5,847 nt of DNA from Oscillospiraceae bacterium (GTDB lineage Bacteria; Bacillota; Clostridia; Oscillospirales; Acutalibacteraceae), in assembly GCA_031283835.1 (NCBI GenBank), contig JAITBA010000053.1:1-5847 (forward strand), in the 5' to 3' direction. Of this stretch, positions 1 to 5,847 are shown piece after piece (within the stretch, counting starts at the first letter, position 1; the number at the start of each line of letters is the position of its first letter). The position numbers and the translations under genes were made by a program. A model generated the notes under the pieces. It did not search any database, was not told where the DNA came from, and saw nothing but the letters and a program-made list of their open reading frames with translations.

Positions 1-133
1 TAATCGCGTGCGCAAGCACATCCGCGTCGCTGTGCCCCAGCAGCCCCATGCTGTGCGGAATTTTGACCCCGCCCAGCACCAGCGCGCGCCCCGGCACCAG
101 CGCGTGCACGTCGTATCCATGGCCAATGCGCAT
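1..133 (-). CDS. ispF: 2-C-methyl-D-erythritol 2,4-cyclodiphosphate synthase, N-terminal 44 residues (3' end outside window)
   Basis: IspF converts CDP-methylerythritol 2-phosphate to the 2,4-cyclodiphosphate with release of CMP, the fifth step of the cytosolic MEP isoprenoid pathway. The visible protein starts MRIGHGYDVH and continues through LVLGGVKIPH and GLLGHSDADVLAHAI, which is the signature N-terminus of the family. The metal ligands D8, H10 and H42 are all present, as is the GHSDAD segment (33-38). The ATG at 133-131 is preceded by GGAGGG with a 5-base spacer. About 110 residues should follow beyond the left edge, judging by the usual family length near 155-160. The gene follows the RNase M5-like gene after a 124-base gap; no ispD is visible, so whether it is adjacent or fused beyond the window cannot be seen. 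The family call is very secure despite the truncation. Confidence 0.95.
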   Translation of the reverse strand, partial: MRIGHGYDVHALVPGRALVLGGVKIPHSMGLLGHSDADVLAHAI

Positions 134-138
134 ACGAT

Positions 139-144
139 CCCTCC
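139..144 (-). promoter_or_regulatory. Ribosome binding site of ispF
   Basis: GGAGGG on the minus strand ends 5 bases before the ATG at 133. It confirms the start, which also matches the conserved IspF N-terminus. Confidence 0.8.
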
Positions 145-172
145 GTTATAGCTGTTTGATATGGCAACAAGC

Positions 173-200
173 ATTGTTTGTTTAGCCCGCGCCGCGTCAA
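173..200 (-). promoter_or_regulatory. Candidate sigma-70/sigma-A type promoter for ispF
   Basis: On the minus strand TTGACG (200-195, five of six matches to TTGACA) is followed after 16 bases by AACAAT (178-173, four of six matches to TATAAT). Transcription would start near 166, leaving a leader of about 30 bases that contains the ribosome binding site. It lies in the only intergenic gap over 100 bases in the window. The -10 element lacks the first conserved T, so this is a weak inference from position and partial consensus; read-through from rnmV is the alternative. Confidence 0.3.
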
Positions 201-257
201 ACCTGCTCGCAATACGATAAAACGCTTTGATGTGAACAAAAGCAAAAATTGCCCCGT

Positions 258-854
258 CTACCGCTTTGCCACGCGCTCCAAAGCCCGTGCATAAGCCTCC
301 GGCCCCACACACGCGCAGAAGGTGTTCACCGTCATCTGTTCTGGCAAGTTTAGGGCTCGCAGCAGCGCCGCAAAGCGCGCCCGGCTCCCCTCTTTGCCGC
401 TAAACCCGTCGCGGTAGAGCGTCATTTTGTCAATGCTTTCCGGCGGCGGCGCGCCCTCCTGGGCGGCAATCACCGGCGCAAAGGCCCGCAGCAGCACGCT
501 GCTTTCCATGCCCTCCACGCCCAGCGTGCCCGCTTTTGAGGGCGCTGTCTTGCGCTTTTCTTTGCCGGGCACAGTGGGAATCACCACATGCCAAACCCTG
601 CCCGCAGGCAAGCCTTCGCGCAGATAATTGCGAATTTGCAGCCCCGCGGCGTCGCTGTCGGTGGCAATCACCAGCCCCCGCTGTGCCGCCAGGCGGCCGG
701 CCAACTGCCGCAACGCATCGTTTTTATATATTTGAAACCCATGCACCGGCACAATCAGCGCTTTAAACAGGCTGCCAAGCCGAATTGCGTCGTACTTGCC
801 TTCCACAAAAATCGCCTGTGCTATGGGGATTTTGTCGTGCGCCGCTTCTGCCAT
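258..854 (-). CDS. rnmV: Ribonuclease M5-like Toprim protein (5S rRNA maturation)
   Basis: RNase M5 is the Firmicutes endonuclease that trims precursor 5S rRNA, in Bacillus together with ribosomal protein L18. The 198-residue product has an N-terminal Toprim domain: the catalytic glutamate is E18 in IFVEGKYDA, and the DxD pair is D66/D68 in VIATDSDAAG. A basic stretch GKEKRKTAPSK (97-107) runs into LGVEGM (111-116), and residues about 130-190 (LYRDGFSGKEGS, LLRALNLP) resemble the DUF4093 tail of this family. Length fits RNase M5 (about 180-200). I chose ATG at 854 because AAAGGCGG (866-859) precedes it; the frame could open at TTG 884, but that codon has no ribosome binding site. It starts 37 bases after the holA stop. 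Its neighbours do not point to 5S processing, so the role rests on family resemblance; other small Toprim proteins are the main alternative. Confidence 0.85.
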   Translation of the reverse strand: MAEAAHDKIPIAQAIFVEGKYDAIRLGSLFKALIVPVHGFQIYKNDALRQLAGRLAAQRGLVIATDSDAAGLQIRNYLREGLPAGRVWHVVIPTVPGKEKRKTAPSKAGTLGVEGMESSVLLRAFAPVIAAQEGAPPPESIDKMTLYRDGFSGKEGSRARFAALLRALNLPEQMTVNTFCACVGPEAYARALERVAKR

Positions 855-858
855 GGTG

Positions 859-866
859 CCGCCTTT
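859..866 (-). promoter_or_regulatory. Ribosome binding site that sets the rnmV start at 854
   Basis: AAAGGCGG differs from AAAGGAGG by one base; its AAAGG core lies 7 bases before the ATG at 854. The sequence ahead of the alternative TTG at 884 (GATCATTT) has no such site, which favours the shorter protein. Confidence 0.6.
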
Positions 867-891
867 CTTGATGCGATTGCGCAAAAATGAT

Positions 892-1917
892 CTACTGCCT
901 AGCGTCTAATAAAGCGCACACGCACAGCTCCATGGCCAGGCGGTTGTCTATGCCGCCGCTTTTTAGGCGGCGGTCAGCCTGGTCAAGCAGGTCTAGGCAG
1001 CGCAAAATGCGCGGCATGCCCAACTTAGAAACCATGCGTCCGGCGTTTTGCAGCCGAAAGGCCTTGCCCTTGTAGTCGAATAGTTTCGCCGGTTCTTCTG
1101 CCCGGCGGCCCGATTGCTGCGCCGCACCCGCGCGGAACAAATCCACAAAGTTTGCCGCCAGCGAACCCAGCAGCATTTGCGGCGCCACCTTTTGGCGGAA
1201 CAGCTCGTCGAGCAGGCGCAAGGCCGCCGCGCCGTTGCCCGCCACCACGTGGTTCACCATGTCGAACGTGCGGGCATCCACGGTCTTAACGCACACGGCG
1301 TCCACCTGCTCCCGGGTGACGGCGCCGCCCCCCGCGAAGGCGCACAGCTTTTCCATCTCGTTTTGCAGCCCGTTTAAGTCGCTGCCCACCGCTTCGATGA
1401 AATATTTCGCCGTGCTCTGGTCCATTGTGCAGCCCCGGGCTTTGAGTCCCGCCAGCACCAGGCGCAGCGTCTGCGCGGCCTCGGGCTTGACGCAGTCCAC
1501 CATGTGTCCGTCGGCGTTCACAGCCTCCAGCAGCACTTTCTTCGCTTTTTTGGGATAAAAATCGACTGTATCCATCCAGAACACCAGCACCACGTGCGCC
1601 GGCAAGTTCCGAAAAAAAGCAAAAAGCGCGTCGTCGGCATTCGCACCGTCCAGCGCAAAATCGCGCACCAGCACGCAAGTTCGTTCGCCCAGCAGCGGCA
1701 CGGCCTCCACCGCCTGCGACAGCGTGTCTAGGTCAATCTCCTTCCCCTCGAACCGATGAAAGTTAAAATCGCGGAAGTCCGGCTCCACCGCCGTCTCGCA
1801 CAGCCGGTTCACATAGTGCTGCTTGAGGTAATCCTCGCCGCCACACACCACATAGAGCCGCGCCAGCTTGCCTTCTTTTATCTGCCGCCTGCACGCGTCC
1901 GCATCAATCACCGCCAA
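892..1917 (-). CDS. holA: DNA polymerase III delta subunit (clamp loader)
   Basis: HolA is the delta subunit of the clamp-loader complex and opens the beta sliding clamp so that it can be loaded at primer ends. The product is about 341 residues, matching the family's usual 330-345. The N-terminal part carries the hallmark IKEGKLARLYVVCGGEDYLK (13-32), where delta has an AAA+-like fold but no Walker A lysine loop. It continues with PLLGERTCVLVRD, an LVFW strand segment, the central DLNGLQNEMEKLCAF helix, and the C-terminal collar segment TFDMVNHVVAGNGAAALRLLDELF. The start is best placed at TTG 1917, because AAGGAGG lies 9 bases upstream and this N-terminus fits the family; GTG at 1911 is the alternative. 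A much longer frame back to GTG 2004 adds an unlikely Cys/Arg/Trp-rich leader inside comEC. With TTG 1917 the gene overlaps the comEC end by 14 bases, which suggests translational coupling. The comEC-holA order is common in Firmicutes, though the often neighbouring rpsT is absent here. Confidence 0.93.
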   Translation of the reverse strand: MAVIDADACRRQIKEGKLARLYVVCGGEDYLKQHYVNRLCETAVEPDFRDFNFHRFEGKEIDLDTLSQAVEAVPLLGERTCVLVRDFALDGANADDALFAFFRNLPAHVVLVFWMDTVDFYPKKAKKVLLEAVNADGHMVDCVKPEAAQTLRLVLAGLKARGCTMDQSTAKYFIEAVGSDLNGLQNEMEKLCAFAGGGAVTREQVDAVCVKTVDARTFDMVNHVVAGNGAAALRLLDELFRQKVAPQMLLGSLAANFVDLFRAGAAQQSGRRAEEPAKLFDYKGKAFRLQNAGRMVSKLGMPRILRCLDLLDQADRRLKSGGIDNRLAMELCVCALLDARQ

Positions 1918-3880
1918 TTGGCGTCGCCTCCTTCCATTGTTCCGGTATTTTGCCCAAAAACCGCACCACCCACGCGCCCGTTTTGCTTTGCACCAAGCAC
2001 ACACGGGTGCCGCCCTGTTGATAATATGTCACTGTGCAGCCCGGCCAAGGCACCGCTTGTTCGGCTCCTTCGCCGCCAATCATCAGCCGCCCAACGCCCA
2101 CGTCGCGCAGCAGTTCCGCCGCGCCCGCCGCAAATGCCGGTTCGTCGCCCGGCAGCAGCAGCAGTTCTAACTGCCGCGTGCCCAACGCTTGCAACGCCCG
2201 CTTTGCCGCCCCCGCGGGCAATTCGTCGCCGCCGCAGCCCAACAGCGCCGCCTTGCCGCCTTGGCTGACCAGAACCGCGTAGCCGTTCCCGGTGTCTAGG
2301 CGTTCCACCTTTGTTTGCCCCCGTGCAAGCAGCCCCGGCACCCCAAACCCCAGCAGCAGGGTTACGCACAGGCTCCCCGCCACCCACCGCAGCCGCAACG
2401 GACGTTGCAAAAAGCGCAAGGTTAGTGCCAGCGCACAAATCAACGCGCACAGCGCTATTAAAAAGGCCGCCGCGCCGTTGCCGCGCATCATGGGCGCAGG
2501 CACCCCGGCAAGGGCATGCACACCCTTGCCCAGCAGCTGCCCCAACGGCTCCGTGAGGTTTTTTAGCGGCACGTGTAAAAAGGGAATTCGCACCGTCAGA
2601 GCGGAAACCCCGCCCAATATCATCACCGCGCCCGAAAGCGGCACGAACAACAAATTGGCCAAAAATGTGAGCAGCGACGCCCCGCCCGGCAGCTGCAGCA
2701 GCTGCACCGGCAGCGTGAGCGCCGTGGCCGCCGCCGTGACGGCAAGCCCCTCATTCACCGGCCGGATAGCATGCCGAAACCCCGTTGGCAGCGTTTTTGC
2801 CCACTGCCGCACCGGCGCGGCAAACCGCCCCTGGAACAATATAATCCCCAGCGTGGCCCCAAATGAAAGCTGCAACCCCACCTGCCCCGCCGCCAAGGGC
2901 GATGGCAGCAACAGCACCAGCGCGGCCAGCCCCAGGGAATTCAGGCTGTCTGCCTTGCGGCCGCCCAGCTCGCCGCCCAGCAGCACCCACATCATCACCC
3001 CCGCACGCACGCAAGAGGACGAAAACCCGGTGATGGCCATGAACAGCAACACAAACCCGGCGCTCAACCCCACGGCCAGCCCGTTTTTGCACCGCATCAT
3101 CTTTAATGCTTTAAACAACGACCACGCCAACAGCGACACATGCAACCCCGAAACGGAGAACAAATGCGAAATCCCAACCGAACGAAATTCCTCCTGCGCG
3201 GCCCAGCGCAAACCGCTTTTGTCGCCCAGCAGCATCCCGGCCAGCAACCCGCCCGTTGTGGCGGAATAGCTGTCTGTCAATTGCTGTCGCAGGTTGCGTT
3301 GCATCCACAGCACCGCCTTCATGGGGTGCCGGCTGTGGGTGCGCGTCACTTCATAGCGATCCTCCCCAAAGCTTTGCGCAAACGAACCCAAATACATCCC
3401 TTTGGATTTGTAATACGCCGCGCGCTCGGGGTCTTCCTCGCCCAGCGCAAAAATCGTGCCGGTGTAGCTGATTTCGTCATACGGCTCGGCATACACCGGG
3501 TAGTTGCTCGTAAAGCGCAACCGCAGCCGTTTTTGTTCGCCGTTGATTGTCAGCGTTTGCAACTGGTAATAATACTTGCCGTACTTGTGCTCCGCGTTGC
3601 TCACAATTTGCGCGCGAACCTTCAGCTTTTCTCCGGTTTGCCCCAACGAAGGGTAGTAGAACCGCCCCAGTTGCACCAACAACAGCAAGCACGCCAGCAG
3701 CCCCGACGCAAACGCCGCCGGCACGCTTGGGTTATCGCCTTTTTTGCGCATGGTCAACGCAACCACCAGCCCCACGGCCAGCACCGTCAGCACCGCAAAA
3801 ATTGCTTCCTCCGGCAAAAAAAACAGCACCACGCACACAAAGAACATCGAAAAGCCGAACACTGCAAACGGTCTGGCCAT
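1904..3880 (-). CDS. comEC: ComEC/Rec2-family DNA uptake channel with degenerate C-terminal metallo-beta-lactamase domain
   Basis: ComEC is the cytoplasmic-membrane channel that carries single-stranded DNA into the cell during natural transformation. The 658-residue product begins with hydrophobic segments (about 5-42 and 54-70). An OB-fold-like soluble region follows (about 85-145, LKVRAQIVSN to EISYTGTIF). The multi-helix Competence domain (about 205-510) carries GMLLGDKSGL (215-224), HLFSVSGLHVSLL (239-251) and MAITGFSSSCVRAG (281-294). The tail (about 523-658) sits where family members carry a metallo-beta-lactamase domain, but it is only about 135 residues instead of over 200, and no HxHxDH motif is present. 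The ATG at 3880 is chosen because GGGGAG lies 7 bases upstream; an open frame reaches TTG 3901, and ATG 3886 is too close to that site. The gene follows the HIT gene by 54 bases and overlaps holA. Family identity is secure; whether the cell is transformable is unknown. Confidence 0.93.
   Translation of the reverse strand: MARPFAVFGFSMFFVCVVLFFLPEEAIFAVLTVLAVGLVVALTMRKKGDNPSVPAAFASGLLACLLLLVQLGRFYYPSLGQTGEKLKVRAQIVSNAEHKYGKYYYQLQTLTINGEQKRLRLRFTSNYPVYAEPYDEISYTGTIFALGEEDPERAAYYKSKGMYLGSFAQSFGEDRYEVTRTHSRHPMKAVLWMQRNLRQQLTDSYSATTGGLLAGMLLGDKSGLRWAAQEEFRSVGISHLFSVSGLHVSLLAWSLFKALKMMRCKNGLAVGLSAGFVLLFMAITGFSSSCVRAGVMMWVLLGGELGGRKADSLNSLGLAALVLLLPSPLAAGQVGLQLSFGATLGIILFQGRFAAPVRQWAKTLPTGFRHAIRPVNEGLAVTAAATALTLPVQLLQLPGGASLLTFLANLLFVPLSGAVMILGGVSALTVRIPFLHVPLKNLTEPLGQLLGKGVHALAGVPAPMMRGNGAAAFLIALCALICALALTLRFLQRPLRLRWVAGSLCVTLLLGFGVPGLLARGQTKVERLDTGNGYAVLVSQGGKAALLGCGGDELPAGAAKRALQALGTRQLELLLLPGDEPAFAAGAAELLRDVGVGRLMIGGEGAEQAVPWPGCTVTYYQQGGTRVCLVQSKTGAWVVRFLGKIPEQWKEATPIGGD
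1927..1933 (-). promoter_or_regulatory. Ribosome binding site deciding the holA start, inside comEC
   Basis: A perfect AAGGAGG lies within the last codons of comEC. It is 9 bases from TTG 1917 but 15 bases from GTG 1911, so spacing favours TTG. Confidence 0.7.
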
Positions 3881-3887
3881 CGGCATT

Positions 3888-3893
3888 CTCCCC
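3888..3893 (-). promoter_or_regulatory. Ribosome binding site that sets the comEC start at 3880
   Basis: GGGGAG ends 7 bases before ATG 3880. The in-frame ATG at 3886 is only 1 base from it, and the TTG at 3901 lies upstream of it, so 3880 is the best start. Confidence 0.6.
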
Positions 3894-3934
3894 GGTGTCA
3901 AAAATATTGTAAACTAAGCGTTGAAAAAAACATA

Positions 3935-4279
3935 TCAGTCCATCTTGGCGCGCATCTGCTTGCCTGCCAACAGATGAAAGTGCAGATGCGGCACCGTTTG
4001 GCATGCGTGCGGCCCGTTGTTGGTCACCAATCGAAACCCTTCCGTCAGCCCCAATTCTTTGGCAAGCCTGGCCGCCGCCACCAGGCACCCGGCTACCTGC
4101 GCGCTGTTGCTTTCGTCAATTTCGGCCGCGCCGGCAGCCACATGGGCCTTGGGGATGAGCAAAATATGCACCGGCGCCTCGGGATGAATATCGTGGAACG
4201 CCAGCACTTCCTCGTCTTCGTAGGCCTTTTTGCAGGGGATTTCCCCTGCCGCAATCTTGCAAAAAACACAATCCGCCAT
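3935..4279 (-). CDS. hinT: HIT-family nucleotide-binding protein (HinT-like purine nucleoside phosphoramidase)
   Basis: HinT proteins are small cytosolic dimers that hydrolyse nucleoside phosphoramidates such as AMP-lysine and can remove aminoacyl-adenylate by-products. The 114-residue product has the standard layout. It starts with CVFCKI, whose C4 and C7 are probable zinc ligands as in many bacterial HIT proteins. Residues IHPEAPVHILLIPKAHV (31-47) follow, then GFRLVTNNG, and near the end the histidine triad HLHFHLL with H98, H100 and H102; by family knowledge the middle histidine is the nucleophile. The start ATG has AAGGAGG (4292-4286) 6 bases upstream. It lies 37 bases after the alaS stop with no terminator between them, so co-transcription with alaS is likely. 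That pairing is functionally suggestive, since aminoacyl-AMP compounds are substrates of this family, but this is inference. Confidence 0.95.
   Translation of the reverse strand: MADCVFCKIAAGEIPCKKAYEDEEVLAFHDIHPEAPVHILLIPKAHVAAGAAEIDESNSAQVAGCLVAAARLAKELGLTEGFRLVTNNGPHACQTVPHLHFHLLAGKQMRAKMD
3951..3990. repeat. Perfect 9-bp inverted repeat in the 3' end of the HIT gene
   Basis: CGCATCTGC (3951-3959) and GCAGATGCG (3982-3990) are perfect reverse complements around a 22-base loop, inside the codons for the histidine triad and C-terminus. In the direction of transcription a run of seven T residues (3930-3924) follows after about 20 bases, too far away for a standard intrinsic terminator. It may be a chance result of coding constraint, or a weak RNA hairpin between hinT and comEC. 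Confidence 0.4.
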
Positions 4280-4285
4280 CGTCGC

Positions 4286-4292
4286 CCTCCTT
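4286..4292 (-). promoter_or_regulatory. Ribosome binding site of the HIT gene
   Basis: A perfect AAGGAGG lies 6 bases before the ATG at 4279, in the 37-base gap behind alaS. It predicts strong initiation. Confidence 0.85.
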
Positions 4293-4316
4293 GATTGATC
4301 GCATCACTTTTTTAAC

Positions 4317-5847
4317 TTATAGCATCGCTTGCAGCGCCGCTTTGCCCGCCAAAAGCGCCGCTTCCAGCTTGTTGGCTTCCCGGCCGCCGGCCATGGCGCT
4401 TTCGGGCTTGCCGCCGCCTTTGCCGCCGCAGGCCGCCGCCGCCGCCTTCACAATGTTCCCCGCGTGCGCCCCGGCCGCAACAGCCCCCGGCGCGGCGGAC
4501 GCCGCAAATTGCAGCCCGCCCTTTTCGCTCACGGCCGCAAAGAGCGCCACCACGTCGTCGCCGCTCGCCTTGGCAATGTCGCACGCGCCGCGCAGGGCGT
4601 CCGCGCCTTCGAGTACGCCTGCCACAAACCGCACCCCGCCAATCGTTTCCATGCTTTGCAGCAGCGTCTGCACCGCATAGCCGCTCAGCTTTTTGCGCGC
4701 GGCCGCAAGGGCTTTTTCGCTGTCTCGCAGTTGGTTTGCCACGCTAAAGGCGCGCTCCAGCAAATCCGCTTCGCTGTTGGCCTTGAGCGCGTTTGCCGTG
4801 CGTTGCATATTCTCCTGCTTTTTGTGGTAGAAGGCAACCGCACCCGCCTGCGTCACGGCCTCAATGCGCCGCACGCCGCTAGACACACCGCCCTCGCTCG
4901 TGATGAAAAACGCGCCCAAATTGCCTGTGTTGCGGGCATGTGTGCCGCCGCACAGTTCGAGCGAAACATCGCCCACGCGCACCATGCGCACCATGCCGCC
5001 ATATTTTTCGCCAAACAGCGCCATTGCCCCCCGGGCCTTCGCTTCTTCCAGCGAAAGCACTTCGGTTTCCACCGGAATCGCCTGCCAGATTGCTTCGTTC
5101 ACCAGCGTTTCTACCCGCGAAAGCGCCTCGCGGGTTAGCGCCTGAAAGTGCGTGAAGTCGAACCGCACACTGTGCGCCGTGACAGATTGCCCCGCCTGCT
5201 CCACATGGCTGCCCAACACCTTGCGCAGCGCCGCCTGCAGCAGGTGCGCCGCCGTGTGGTTGGCACGGATTTGCGTGCGGTTGTTGCGGTGCACCTTGGC
5301 CCGCACTGTGTCGCCCACACTGAGGTTTGCGGCCGTGCCGTGGTGCAGCACAATGCCGTCGTGGGTTTTGGTGGTGGCGGTGATTTGTGTGGAAGAATGC
5401 AACCAGCCTGTGTCGCCGCACTGGCCGCCGCCTTCGGCATAGAACGGTGTTTTGTCAAGAACAATCACGGCTTCGTCGTCGGCGCTGTCGACACTTTCGC
5501 CGTCCACAAAAATCGCAAGAATTTTCGCTTCGGCCTCGTCGGTTTCGTAGCCCAAAAAAGTTGTGGCGGGCAAGCCTTTGGTGTCAAGCCGCGCTTCGGA
5601 ATCCCAGCCGCCAGCTTCTTTGCGGGCGGCACGGCTGCGCTCCCGCTGCGCCGCCGCCAGGGCCTTGCACCCCTCCAAATCAACAGACATGCCATTTTCG
5701 GCAAGAATCTCTTTGGTCAAGTCGATTGGAAAGCCATAGGTGTCGCTGAGCTTGAACGCATCGCCGGCAGAGAGTTCTTTGCCGTTTGCGTCCGCGATCA
5801 TTTTCTCGAGCAATTGCAACCCGCCGTCAATCGTCCGGCTAAAGTTT
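4317..5847 (-). CDS. alaS: Alanyl-tRNA synthetase, C-terminal ~509 residues (5' end outside window)
   Basis: AlaRS charges tRNA-Ala and proofreads mischarged Ser and Gly. The frame stays open to the right edge (NFSRTIDGGLQLLEKM), so TTG 5819 is an internal codon and not the start. About 360 N-terminal residues with the catalytic core are missing, given a usual length near 875. Visible, numbered from the codon at 5819: the end of the tRNA-recognition region with LSDTYGFPIDLT (24-35); the start of the editing region with FYAEGGGQCGDTG (126-138); the zinc/editing motif HTAAH (H188, H192; near 5244-5258); and its second half CGGTH (C290, H294; near 4938-4952). The 98-residue spacing between H192 and C290 is normal, so the editing site looks intact. 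The glycine-rich C-Ala/DHHA1 motif CGGKGGGKPESAMAGG (464-479) closes the protein. The gene ends with TAA, 37 bases before the HIT gene. Identification is certain. Confidence 0.98.
   Translation of the reverse strand, partial: NFSRTIDGGLQLLEKMIADANGKELSAGDAFKLSDTYGFPIDLTKEILAENGMSVDLEGCKALAAAQRERSRAARKEAGGWDSEARLDTKGLPATTFLGYETDEAEAKILAIFVDGESVDSADDEAVIVLDKTPFYAEGGGQCGDTGWLHSSTQITATTKTHDGIVLHHGTAANLSVGDTVRAKVHRNNRTQIRANHTAAHLLQAALRKVLGSHVEQAGQSVTAHSVRFDFTHFQALTREALSRVETLVNEAIWQAIPVETEVLSLEEAKARGAMALFGEKYGGMVRMVRVGDVSLELCGGTHARNTGNLGAFFITSEGGVSSGVRRIEAVTQAGAVAFYHKKQENMQRTANALKANSEADLLERAFSVANQLRDSEKALAAARKKLSGYAVQTLLQSMETIGGVRFVAGVLEGADALRGACDIAKASGDDVVALFAAVSEKGGLQFAASAAPGAVAAGAHAGNIVKAAAAACGGKGGGKPESAMAGGREANKLEAALLAGKAALQAML

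Noticed and set aside
234..252. Intrinsic terminator after rnmV
   Set aside because: The GCAA-TTT-TTGC stem is only 4 bp and the following T-run is interrupted; it is too weak to claim.
1918..2004. Longer holA starting at GTG 2004
   Set aside because: The extra 29 residues (Cys/Arg/Trp-rich) do not resemble delta subunits and would overlap comEC by 101 bases; a proper ribosome binding site lies downstream, before TTG 1917.
1908..2450. Possible frameshift that hides an intact metallo-beta-lactamase domain of ComEC
   Set aside because: The alternative minus-strand frame over this stretch is Gly/Arg/Ala-rich and contains no HxHxDH or DVGQGD motif, so the missing motif is not explained by a simple frameshift.
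2292..3269. Plus-strand open frame (325 residues) opposite comEC
   Set aside because: It has low-complexity Ser/Pro/Ala/Asn composition and no domain, and lies wholly antisense to conserved ComEC membrane segments.
3896..3911. Perfect TTGACA (minus strand 3901-3896) and a TACAAT box (3911-3906) upstream of comEC as a promoter
   Set aside because: They are in the wrong order for one promoter. TTGACA has no -10 partner at 16-18 bases and would start transcription inside comEC; TACAAT has no acceptable -35 upstream.
3140..4294. Long plus-strand open frame (384 residues) opposite comEC and the HIT gene
   Set aside because: The translation is His/Gln/Arg-rich with no recognisable motif. It is antisense to two clear genes and spans their intergenic gap; it is a by-product of GC-rich codon use.
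4384..4450. GCC/CCG-rich stretch as a possible tandem repeat
   Set aside because: It encodes the normal glycine/alanine-rich C-Ala motif of alanyl-tRNA synthetase; the repetition comes from Gly and Ala codons.

Overview
The window comes from a moderately GC-rich bacterium (roughly 60% G+C by eye), most likely a clostridial Firmicute of the Oscillospiraceae/Ruminococcaceae type. The reasons are strong AAGGAGG-type ribosome binding sites, a Firmicutes-style RNase M5 with a C-terminal DUF4093-like region, the comEC-holA neighbour pair common in Firmicutes, and the MEP isoprenoid gene ispF. No species can be named from the sequence alone.

All six supported genes lie on the minus strand, so transcription runs from right to left: alaS (5' end outside the window) -> hinT-like HIT protein -> comEC -> holA -> rnmV-like RNase M5 -> ispF (3' end outside the window). 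The gaps are 37, 54, -14 (overlap), 37 and 124 bases. None of the first four junctions has a convincing terminator, so alaS to rnmV could be one transcription unit. The only larger gap (134-257) holds a plausible but unproven promoter for ispF.

The content is mainly housekeeping: tRNA charging and proofreading (alaS), nucleotide phosphoramidate hydrolysis (HIT), the DNA-uptake channel (comEC), the clamp-loader delta subunit (holA), 5S rRNA maturation (rnmV) and isoprenoid precursor synthesis (ispF). I see no mobile element, CRISPR array, tRNA/rRNA gene or previously undescribed system.

The most interesting point is that the ComEC protein keeps its membrane channel and OB-fold regions, but its C-terminal metallo-beta-lactamase-like domain is shortened and has lost the whole HxHxDH metal-binding motif. 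Start codons matter here: holA probably begins at TTG and overlaps comEC, and the rnmV and comEC starts are best placed downstream of longer possible open frames.
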